NCBI GenBank assembly: GCA_001798265.1
Contig: MGRR01000053.1
Coordinates: 1 to 6,698 of the forward strand
DNA length: 6,698 nt
Direction: 5' to 3'
From: Deltaproteobacteria bacterium RIFCSPHIGHO2_12_FULL_43_9
GTDB taxonomy: Bacteria > Bdellovibrionota > O2-12-FULL-43-9
Below the pieces are notes generated by a model. The model did no database searches. It was not told where the DNA came from and saw only the letters and a list, made by a program, of their open reading frames with translations. Positions within the stretch are counted from its first letter, which is position 1. Each line of letters begins with the position of its first letter. Positions 1-5,020 of the stretch are shown here, in pieces. The position numbers and the translations under genes are program-made.

Positions 1-957
1 GCTGCCGAAGTTAGAGTCTGCTACGAGGCAAGTTATGCTGGATTTACTCTGCAGAGGGCATTGAGTGATCATGGTTTTCATTGTGATGTTGTTGCCCCAT
101 CATCTATTCCAAGAACTTATGGCAACAATGTTAAGACCGATCGTATTGATGCAAGAAAGCTCGCACAATTTTATTCAAAGGGCCTCTTGTCATTTGTTAC
201 AGTACCGGGGAGAGAAGAAGAGGAGACGAGGGATTTGCTTCGAAGTCGCCAGTATGTGTTGCATCAGGTTGCAGAGATAAGGTGTCACATTCAGGCATTT
301 CTTAGACGACATGGGTTTCATTATAAAAAGGAAACAGGGGCTGCCGCTCATTGGACGCGTCAGCATTTAAGTTGGCTTGAAAGATTGGCAGAGGAGAGTC
401 ACGGAAGTTTTGGAAAGAATTTGAAGTTATTAGTCCAACAAATGAAACATGCGTCGCATACATTAAAAGAATATGATGGACTGGTCGATGAACTCGCCAC
501 ACGCAGAGAGTACGAAAGAAAAGTTAAGGCACTTACAGTGTACAAAGGCATTAAAAATATATGGGCAATGACTCTAATTTCAGAAATTGGTGACATAAAT
601 CGATTTAGTCATCCTGGCAAATTGGTTAGCTGGGCTGGTCTTGATATCAGGGAGTATTCCTCCGGCGGTAGTCAAAACCGGTTTGGAATTACAAAGCATG
701 GAAATCGTTTTGTGAGGACAGCATTAGTAGAAATTAACCAAAAAGGATTTAGAGCGACAAGAGCTGGAAGCGATTTAAAACATAGAAGGAAAGGTGTCTC
801 AGAAGAATTTATTAATATTGCGGATAGATGTCAGAAGAGACTCCACAAAAAAGGGTTTCGTCTATTAATGGGTGGAAAGCATCCAAACAAAGTTAAAATA
901 GCATGTGCCAGAGAAATGGTGGGATTTATATGGGAGTCACTTAGGGCAGCAAGTTAA
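1..957 (+). CDS. IS110-family transposase (DEDD/serine type), 5' end outside window
   Basis: This encodes the recombinase of an IS110-family insertion sequence, which moves the element through a DEDD RuvC-like domain plus a C-terminal serine domain. The frame is open from base 1, so a TTG at 61 is not the start; 318 residues are visible. The N-terminal domain shows CYEAS (Glu at visible residue 9, a catalytic acidic position), then VVAPSSIPR and KTDRIDARKLA (Asp at residues 47 and 50). The first catalytic Asp must lie upstream of the window. A helical linker follows. The C-terminal Transposase_20 domain shows YKGI, LISEIGD, WAGLD and REYSSGG (Ser 220/221, the catalytic serine region), then ITKHGN. 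The tail, with IADRCQKRLHKKG, is also family-typical, and the stop is at 955-957. Nothing visible is broken, so the enzyme could be functional if its 5' end is intact. Family assignment is firm; whether it is of the IS110 or IS1111 subgroup is not settled. Confidence 0.95.
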   Translation, partial: AAEVRVCYEASYAGFTLQRALSDHGFHCDVVAPSSIPRTYGNNVKTDRIDARKLAQFYSKGLLSFVTVPGREEEETRDLLRSRQYVLHQVAEIRCHIQAFLRRHGFHYKKETGAAAHWTRQHLSWLERLAEESHGSFGKNLKLLVQQMKHASHTLKEYDGLVDELATRREYERKVKALTVYKGIKNIWAMTLISEIGDINRFSHPGKLVSWAGLDIREYSSGGSQNRFGITKHGNRFVRTALVEINQKGFRATRAGSDLKHRRKGVSEEFINIADRCQKRLHKKGFRLLMGGKHPNKVKIACAREMVGFIWESLRAAS

Positions 958-979
958 GAAAAAAATATTTTAAACAGTT

Positions 980-1223
980 ATGTGTCAAACTAAGCATGAA
1001 AGGAATTTTTAAGAGGCAGCGTTAAGACAGAAGATGGGATGGCCTACGTGAATTTCCTTGAGATATTCCAACTAGGAAGAGTACTCGAGTATAGGTTGTA
1101 GTAAATCCCAAGACGGACAAATCTTAATGTGTTAACCAGCACACGAATACGAGGGTGTTAGTCCAAGATCCTGACCAACTGCTTCAAGAAAATATCTTCT
1201 ATGAATTATTAGTATTGACACAT
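980..1223. repeat. 9-bp inverted repeat flanking the IS110 non-coding end
   Basis: ATGTGTCAA (980-988) just after the transposase stop is the exact reverse complement of TTGACACAT (1215-1223). The pair encloses 226 bases of otherwise non-coding sequence containing the putative bridge RNA. It may be part of a subterminal repeat or a long-range RNA stem. A perfect 9-bp match at this distance could also arise by chance. Confidence 0.45.
1000..1200 (+). ncRNA. Candidate IS110/IS1111 bridge RNA region
   Basis: This stretch has no credible gene but shows folding potential. TGGGAT (1035-1040) pairs with ATCCCA (1105-1110). Inside it CTAC (1044-1047) pairs with GTAG (1098-1101), leaving a symmetric 3/3 internal loop. 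Within that, TTCC (1067-1070) can pair with GGAA (1076-1079) and GAGTACTC (1079-1086) is self-complementary. A second region holds TGTG (1128-1131) pairing with CACA (1140-1143), and GGAC (1115-1118) which can pair with GTCC (1161-1164). Stem-loops with internal loops that base-pair to donor and target DNA are the hallmark of bridge RNAs, and this is the expected place for one in an IS1111-like element. The RNA ends, its promoter and the guide loops are not determined; the call rests on position and hand-found stems. Confidence 0.38.
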
Positions 1224-1262
1224 GGGCCGTTTATACGAGGCGTTTTAAACGCTATAACCCAT
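1222..1262. repeat. Nested palindrome at the IS110/IS91 junction
   Basis: ATGGG (1222-1226) pairs with CCCAT (1258-1262), and nested inside is GCGTTT-T-AAACGC (1240-1252), a perfect 6-bp inverted repeat around a single base. It lies where the IS110 right end should stop and where the 3' (origin-type) end of the opposite-strand IS91 element could lie. IS91-like elements end in short hairpins, so this may be the IS91 terminus and also the place the IS110 element entered. That reading is an inference. Confidence 0.4.
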
Positions 1263-1450
1263 CTACAGACTGAACAAATCTATCCAAATTTCTCTTCCCC
1301 TTTGCCCGTTAATTTTAGAATTCTCTGATAGTTCCCCTTCCAAAAATTCTAAATACTGATTTTCGCTACATTTTTGCGCTATTTCCTTATTTTTGAACAA
1401 ACCCCTCCCCTCAGGCTTATTGTGTTAGCCGACAACGGAGGACTTAACTT
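1263..1450. other. Non-coding flank 3' of the IS91 transposase remnant
   Basis: No gene is supported here. It is AT-rich, and on the minus strand it lies directly downstream of the IS91 transposase stop. The only structure I can point to is TTTAGAATT (1314-1322) pairing with AATTCTAAA (1345-1353). GTTC tetranucleotides, which border the origin end of some IS91 elements, occur on the minus strand at 1272-1275 and 1396-1399, but neither can be assigned as a boundary. Confidence 0.4.
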
Positions 1451-2074
1451 TCAGTTCATATTGAATGCTACTTGCGGAGGGGGCCTTGCTGGAGATATTT
1501 GGGGTGGCTCTAAAGGATGTCCCATATGCCTTAGTATTTTTTCTATAGCCTTCTTTTCTATTATGGCTGCTATTATTTTTACCTCACCTCTACAGAAATG
1601 GCATTTTGTCAGATCAATCTCAAATACTCTATTTAGTAGCTCTGCCCATGACATTCTCTCTCTTTTCTTTTGATTACTGTTTGGGCTTAAATTTTCTTTT
1701 TCTCTTTTTTTAGTTTCTGAAAGAACAATCTTTGCTCTTGATTTGGAGTGTGGGGCAAATACGCCGTGGTAGCGTATGATATGAGCTCTTGGGGGTGGAA
1801 CCAGGGCTGAGAGTTTCTCCATTAGCTCAAGAGGTGAAAAGAGCAAAAATTCAGTTCCATCCTTGTATCTCTTTTTTAGCTTATAGCGTATCAGTCCATC
1901 TTCTCTTATGCTTAGTCTATCTATCGCTACTGGTGGACGGGCAATGTAACGTACAAGGGTCTCTAGTTTTTTTCGCTCATTTGTTTTGCAGGCTATATCT
2001 GCATGCAGAGAAAATCCACTGAAGCTTGCGCACCTTGGTCCTTCAAGCACTGCTCCATTAAGATTGGTGAGTCA
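1451..2074 (-). pseudogene. IS91-family (IS801-like) transposase, C-terminal remnant
   Basis: This is the C-terminal part of a rolling-circle transposase. From a GTG at 2050 it gives 199 residues; family similarity runs a few codons further upstream (NGAVLEGPRCASF) and then meets a stop at 2072-2074. Landmarks are SGFSLHADIA (residues 11-20), RYIARPPVA (34-42, with Tyr35 probably the nucleophilic tyrosine), LVPPPRAH (83-90), RYHGVFAP (93-100), then WAELLNRVFEIDL and a CHFC pair (Cys150, Cys153) leading into KIIAAI. The end, ARPPPQ, is typical of an intact C-terminus. Full-length relatives are roughly 350-400 residues, so the HUH metal-binding N-terminal half is missing and the protein should be inactive. 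Sequence before the stop is unrelated and leads into the toxin-antitoxin operon, so the break point near 2074 probably marks a deletion or insertion joint. Confidence 0.87.
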
Positions 2075-2123
2075 ATAGAGAGATTTAATCAGGCAATAAT
2101 AGAATGATGAAGAAGATATTCGA

Positions 2124-2900
2124 TTACTTCCGCTTCATACCCTGCTCTAAGGAGCGAATATATTTTATAACCTCGCTAAGCCCTGTTGAATCCTTGGAAT
2201 TGTGAAGATATAAGCTAAGGGCTTTTTCCATCTTTTTTTTAAAACTAATTATCTGTCCGAATACTGCCTTGGAAGAAACCCCCTGTTTTGCCGCGAACCC
2301 ACAGCTCTCCTCTTTGATATTGGAACCATGAATTGACAGCAGCAGGGATTCTCCATTAAACCCGGCGTCAATTTTTTGCCCAAGATTAATAATCTCAGCG
2401 AATGAAATTTTGGGGAAATACCGCAGCAGCCAGATTAAATCATAAAAATCCTTTTCTGAGCAACGACTTAAAAGAGTTGAAATTTTCGTCATTAAAATCG
2501 TCTGGAGATCCGCGACGACAAACCCATATTCTATTTTTTTATACCCGGCAAATGTAAAAAAATTCTCATCTAATACCACGTCAATAGTAAAATTATGATT
2601 CTGAAAAAAGGATGTTGTTTTGAAATATTGTCTGCTCTTAAATTCCTTCCCGAATCTTGCGCCATTATCCAAAAGCGCGCGAACAGCGCTAATGGCAGCC
2701 GATTGGGATTCTGGCGAGGATGTAAAAAGATCTATATCGTCCGACGAGCGGTGCCCCGCGTAAAATCCGGCCAAAGCAGTCCCTCCAACCAACACTACCC
2801 CCTCCGGCTTATTCGAAAAGATAATTTTCAGCGCGTTGAATAATGCCGATGGTAAGGTTCTCTTTGCTAAATCAATTTTAGGCTCTTTTGAAGAGTCCAT
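2124..2900 (-). CDS. AbiEii/AbiGii-family nucleotidyltransferase toxin
   Basis: This is a predicted cytoplasmic nucleotidyltransferase acting as the toxin of a toxin-antitoxin pair. It has 258 residues. The core fold motif is clear: GGTALA (39-44), then HRSSDDIDLF (50-59) with the metal-binding acidic pair at Asp55 and Asp57, and a likely third acidic residue in TIDVV (Asp107). A family-typical helix follows: TKISTLLSRCSEKDFYDL (138-155), with KDFYDL a good AbiEii signature. The start ATG at 2898-2900 lies inside the 3' end of the antitoxin gene, which overlaps it by 34 bp, so translation is probably coupled; only a distant AGGAA precedes it. Family members transfer nucleotides to tRNA or other targets and stall growth, sometimes aborting phage infection. 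The exact target here cannot be read from the sequence. All catalytic residues I expect are present. It could also belong to a related MNT/HEPN-independent branch of the same superfamily. Confidence 0.85.
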   Translation of the reverse strand: MDSSKEPKIDLAKRTLPSALFNALKIIFSNKPEGVVLVGGTALAGFYAGHRSSDDIDLFTSSPESQSAAISAVRALLDNGARFGKEFKSRQYFKTTSFFQNHNFTIDVVLDENFFTFAGYKKIEYGFVVADLQTILMTKISTLLSRCSEKDFYDLIWLLRYFPKISFAEIINLGQKIDAGFNGESLLLSIHGSNIKEESCGFAAKQGVSSKAVFGQIISFKKKMEKALSLYLHNSKDSTGLSEVIKYIRSLEQGMKRK

Positions 2901-3352
2901 ATTTGCTCACACTCTTTCCTGCGAACAGGGTGCAACCATTTTTTAAAGCGATCAAATTTTTTCCACACGTTTTTTCCAATAATCTTTGCTGAATCAAACA
3001 TTCCAAAATTCTCAACTACCCTCGCAATGGCTCTGGGCTCCCCACGAACACAGGCGCAGAAGAAACCCTCCAGATTCTCAAATACTTTATCCCACAAAAA
3101 CCTCGCGCTTAGTTCATCCCTTTTCTCCTTCGTAGATAATACATCCGGTACATTAATCAATCGCTCGACATTCAGATTTAACACTTCAGCCAGATGAATA
3201 AGATTGGATGTGTGAATATTTACCATTTGATTTTCATGATCTTTCTGAAACCATAAAGAGACAGCCTGTCTACTCAAACCTGTAATTCTTGCTAAATCAG
3301 CCTGAGTCAAACCCCTCTGAACCATAATAAGTTTTAATGCCTCAATGTTCAT
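2867..3352 (-). CDS. XRE-family helix-turn-helix antitoxin / autorepressor
   Basis: This protein of 161 residues is the likely antitoxin and transcriptional repressor of the operon. Residues about 12-36 form a helix-turn-helix: RGLTQADLARITGLSRQAVS, with Leu/Ala spacing and a recognition helix at SRQAVSLW. The C-terminal half has a conserved-looking block: ARVVENFGMFDSAKIIGKNVW, then KKWLHPVRRKECEQIW. That block resembles the extension seen in HTH proteins paired with AbiEii toxins, and probably contacts the toxin. I chose the ATG at 3350-3352. An upstream TTG at 3386-3388 would add 12 residues but lies in the -35 box of the promoter, and the HTH starts naturally from MNIEALK. This start implies an almost leaderless mRNA, with no Shine-Dalgarno. 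The gene comes first and overlaps the toxin gene. It differs from classical AbiEi, which has a winged helix. Confidence 0.8.
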   Translation of the reverse strand: MNIEALKLIMVQRGLTQADLARITGLSRQAVSLWFQKDHENQMVNIHTSNLIHLAEVLNLNVERLINVPDVLSTKEKRDELSARFLWDKVFENLEGFFCACVRGEPRAIARVVENFGMFDSAKIIGKNVWKKFDRFKKWLHPVRRKECEQIWTLQKSLKLI

Positions 3353-3355
3353 AGA

Positions 3356-3366
3356 GTATATTATAC
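3356..3366. promoter_or_regulatory. Palindrome over the -10 box, candidate antitoxin operator
   Basis: GTATA-T-TATAC is a perfect 11-base palindrome that contains the whole -10 box. Antitoxins with an HTH domain usually repress their own operon by binding such sites. The assignment is inferred from position. Confidence 0.5.
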
Positions 3367-3388
3367 ATCTGGCAAGCATACTTGACAA
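3360..3388 (-). promoter_or_regulatory. Sigma-70-type promoter of the toxin-antitoxin operon
   Basis: Read on the minus strand, TTGTCA (3388-3383) is a one-mismatch -35 box and TATAAT (3365-3360) a perfect -10 box, separated by exactly 17 bp. The predicted transcription start falls at about 3353, next to the antitoxin ATG at 3352, so the mRNA should be leaderless or nearly so. AT-rich DNA upstream (3389-3420) could act as an UP element. Confidence 0.75.
3373..3384. promoter_or_regulatory. Palindrome at the -35 edge, candidate second operator
   Basis: CAAG-CATA-CTTG is a perfect 4-bp-arm inverted repeat with a 4-base centre, touching the -35 box. Its centre lies about 17-18 bp (between one and two helical turns) from the -10 palindrome, an arrangement that could hold two repressor dimers. 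Confidence 0.42.
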
Positions 3389-3422
3389 AAATAGAACAAA
3401 ATACAGTAATAACAGTATGTTA

Positions 3423-3434
3423 CATTTATAAATG
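3423..3434. repeat. 12-bp AT-rich palindrome upstream of the toxin-antitoxin promoter
   Basis: CATTTATAAATG is a perfect 12-base palindrome between the toxin-antitoxin promoter and the repeat block. It may be a distal binding site or chance in AT-rich DNA; nothing else marks it. Confidence 0.3.
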
Positions 3435-3439
3435 GCGAC

Positions 3440-3516
3440 CTACGTCATTGCGGGCGAAGCGAAGCAATCTAACGCTGAGATTCCTTCGGTCGCTTCGCTC
3501 CCTCGGAATGACGTAG
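3440..3516. repeat. Palindromic intergenic repeat of the CGTCATTGCG / GAAGCAATC type
   Basis: Perfect 10-bp outer arms, CTACGTCATT (3440-3449) and AATGACGTAG (3507-3516), enclose inner arms GCGAAGCGA (3454-3462) and TCGCTTCGC (3490-3498). The motifs are typical of dispersed repeats with many genomic copies. The long open frame across it encodes only repeat sequence and is not a gene. The whole unit can fold into a cruciform or RNA hairpin. Confidence 0.85.
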
Positions 3517-3518
3517 CT

Positions 3519-3620
3519 TGTCATCCCCGTGAAAACGGGGATCCAGATTCCCGCTGCAACCTGTACTCCGTACCCCGCTTTCGCGGAGTACAGGCTGCAA
3601 CGGGGTACGGGAATGACGGG
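3519..3620. repeat. Compound nested palindromic repeat (GTCATCCCC...GGAATGAC type)
   Basis: The left part is an 8-bp hairpin, ATCCCCGT (3523-3530) with ACGGGGAT (3535-3542), around a GAAA loop. A larger palindrome follows, nested in order: ATTCCCG (3547-3553) with CGGGAAT (3608-3614); CCTGTACTCCG (3560-3570) with CGGAGTACAGG (3584-3594). GCTGCAAC occurs twice in direct orientation near 3553 and 3594. GTCAT and ATGAC caps link it to the cluster at 4852-4979. The strong central hairpin may stop transcripts coming from the gene at 3630-4676, although there is no T-tract. Confidence 0.82.
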
Positions 3621-3629
3621 GTGGTAACT

Positions 3630-4676
3630 TCAGGTAAGAAACTCAAAATCTGAACCCTCAAATCTTCTTTCATTAAATGGATCGTTCCTGTCCAGTTTTT
3701 CCTTTTTATCATCGACATTGATTATGCAGCGATCGGGTCCAGGCTCTATGCAGCTCTCTAAAAGGTTGGGGGTGAGGGTCCCAACGCTTCCTGATCCGGG
3801 GGTAGGAGTTACAGTGAATCTTCCCATATCTACTGAACTTGCGTCATCCTTTTTTGGGGGGGTTGAAACAAGGGCTTCAACAGTGTCGTTATCCCGCGCC
3901 ATCTCTTGGGCGATAGCAAAATCGGTGGTGACAAATGAACTGGTTATTGAAGAACGCTCCGTTAGCCTTCCGACTTCGGCCCTTGCCTCCTCCACAAATG
4001 GCCATTCGTCCGTGGAGATTGTTTTGTCGGTCTTATGAATGCCTGTTCCATCGGCACTCCATAGCTGTAGATCGTAATTTTTCTCGCCATTTTCTTTTTG
4101 CTTTACATTTTTTACAGTAACAAAGAATGTTCCCGATCCGGCGGAATCCATATCAACAACCTGATTATAAAAATCGTCCTTCAGACTGGACGCGGCCCAG
4201 ACAAAGATAAAACGGTTTTCCAGAAGCTCAAGGCTTTTTTTCTGCCTCTCATACGGTGAGATTGACTTTTTAATGCCATTTAAAATATCCGACAACGACG
4301 CAGAATTCTTTCTATCAAATTGCTTAAGACGTTTTTTAAGTGAATCTGTTTGGGACTCAACAGGTGCCGGAATTTTTATTTCATCAGAAACCGTGGGCTC
4401 TTTAGTCTTGGCTAATACAAATTGATCCCAATTTTTGCGCTCCAGAACCTTCCCGCGCCTCAGTTCACTGACCAATGATTTTTTTATCGTAGCCATCCGT
4501 TTATTAACAATCGATACCTCATCCCGCGCCTTCATAGCCTGCTGAATCGAAGAATAGATGGACAAATCCTCCCTCCCCTTCTCCCCCATGGAATAGAGCA
4601 CGAATGCCCCTCCAATGGCTGTTGAAACAGCAGAAAGGATCAAAACAGCGGCATTAACCCCGAATAGCCTCTTCAT
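3630..4676 (-). CDS. Membrane-anchored protein of unknown function
   Basis: I do not recognise this protein of 348 residues. An N-terminal MKR followed by a hydrophobic segment at about residues 7-28 (VNAAVLILSAV onward) looks like an uncleaved signal anchor, placing the rest in the periplasm. Residues about 40-90 are highly charged and probably helical, possibly coiled coil. A second charged stretch covers 112-155. A small mixed alpha/beta region follows around 155-210, with FIFVWAASSLKDDFY and GTFFVTVKNV. The C-terminus is low-complexity: a Thr/Pro/Gly-rich linker (288-304), then a Cys309/Cys317 pair that could form a disulfide, and an acidic tail. The ATG at 4674-4676 is kept because it gives the anchor at the very N-terminus; there is no Shine-Dalgarno. 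The stop is 10 bases from a repeat block. It is divergent from the AsmA gene and separated from it by repeats. It may be an envelope structural or assembly component. Confidence 0.75.
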   Translation of the reverse strand: MKRLFGVNAAVLILSAVSTAIGGAFVLYSMGEKGREDLSIYSSIQQAMKARDEVSIVNKRMATIKKSLVSELRRGKVLERKNWDQFVLAKTKEPTVSDEIKIPAPVESQTDSLKKRLKQFDRKNSASLSDILNGIKKSISPYERQKKSLELLENRFIFVWAASSLKDDFYNQVVDMDSAGSGTFFVTVKNVKQKENGEKNYDLQLWSADGTGIHKTDKTISTDEWPFVEEARAEVGRLTERSSITSSFVTTDFAIAQEMARDNDTVEALVSTPPKKDDASSVDMGRFTVTPTPGSGSVGTLTPNLLESCIEPGPDRCIINVDDKKEKLDRNDPFNERRFEGSDFEFLT

Positions 4677-4689
4677 ACTAAATTAATGG

Positions 4690-4706
4690 AGCAAGCTGTA
4701 TGCCAA
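4690..4706 (-). promoter_or_regulatory. Candidate sigma-54 (-24/-12) promoter
   Basis: On the minus strand TTGGCAT, 5 bases, TTGCT fits the RpoN consensus TGGCAY-N5-TTGCW, with the invariant GG and GC exactly 10 bp apart. The predicted transcription start is near 4679, only about 3 bases before the ATG at 4676, which would make the mRNA nearly leaderless. That is unusual for sigma-54 genes and counts against it, unless translation starts further in. No enhancer-binding protein site was recognised. Confidence 0.4.
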
Positions 4707-4851
4707 TTCTAGTGCTAGTAACCAGCTGTAATTATTAGACATTTTCTGACAATTACCGCCACCGTATAATTTCTTGATCAATTTTTAGCCACCAGTACAA
4801 AGAATCTGAATCTATGTCATGCCTAGTAGGCCATTTCATAAATTTTGGTGG

Positions 4852-4979
4852 GTCATCCCGGCGGAAGCCGGGATCCATAAAACGCGTACTGGATTCCGGC
4901 TTTCGCCGGAATGACAAAAATGAGATCCCGACTTTCGTCGGGATGACTGGAAGGAGATCCCGGCGTCCGCCGGGATGAC
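4852..4979. repeat. Cluster of four REP-like hairpins (GTCATCCC...GGGATGAC family)
   Basis: There are four hairpins, each with an 8-bp perfect stem and a 4-base loop. They are 4855-4874 (loop GGAA), 4893-4912 (loop TTTC), 4925-4944 (loop TTTC) and 4957-4976 (loop GTCC). The first has its GTC cap on the left; the other three end in a GAC cap, so the first two form a head-to-head pair (outer units 4852-4877 and 4890-4915). The stems differ in sequence but remain paired (ATCCCGGC, ATTCCGGC, ATCCCGAC, ATCCCGGC with matching partners). They resemble REP/BIME units that are spread by RAYT-type transposases; no such gene is in the window. They fill most of the divergent gap between the two flanking genes. 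Confidence 0.88.
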
Positions 4980-5020
4980 AGACTAGGCTCTAAAGCAGCG
5001 ATGGGTTAGAATAGGCTTCT

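Larger units (their letters stand above)
1..1240 (+). mobile_element. IS110-family insertion sequence, right-hand part
   Basis: The element comprises the transposase gene plus a non-coding right flank of roughly 280 bases. Family members carry one long non-coding end that encodes a guide (bridge) RNA; a long downstream end is typical of the IS1111 subgroup. The exact right boundary cannot be fixed without the left end or an empty site. I place it near 1215-1240, where TTGACACAT followed by GGGCC runs into a different palindrome (1222-1262) that could belong to the neighbouring IS91 remnant. IS110 elements usually make no target duplication, so none was expected or seen. Confidence 0.6.

Noticed and set aside
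1374..1673. Open plus-strand frame opposite the IS91 remnant
   Set aside because: It is antisense to a clear transposase remnant and its product has no recognisable features.
1789..2022. Second open plus-strand frame inside the IS91 remnant
   Set aside because: Also antisense to the conserved transposase frame, with no family signal.
2075..2123. Terminator after the toxin gene
   Set aside because: No stem followed by a T-tract could be found in this short gap.
3386..3388. TTG start giving a 173-residue antitoxin
   Set aside because: It lies in the -35 box of a near-consensus promoter, so the codon would not be in the transcript.
3432..3653. Open plus-strand frame of 73 codons through the repeat block
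   Set aside because: It encodes only the palindromic repeats, has no ribosome binding site and no protein-like composition.
3718..4038. Plus-strand open frames opposite the unknown membrane protein
   Set aside because: The minus-strand frame has a full-length open reading, a good signal anchor and a natural start, so the opposite frames are shadows.
4852..4979. Short CRISPR-like array
   Set aside because: Units are themselves palindromic, vary in sequence and orientation, and are separated by irregular short gaps; there are no unique spacers or cas genes.
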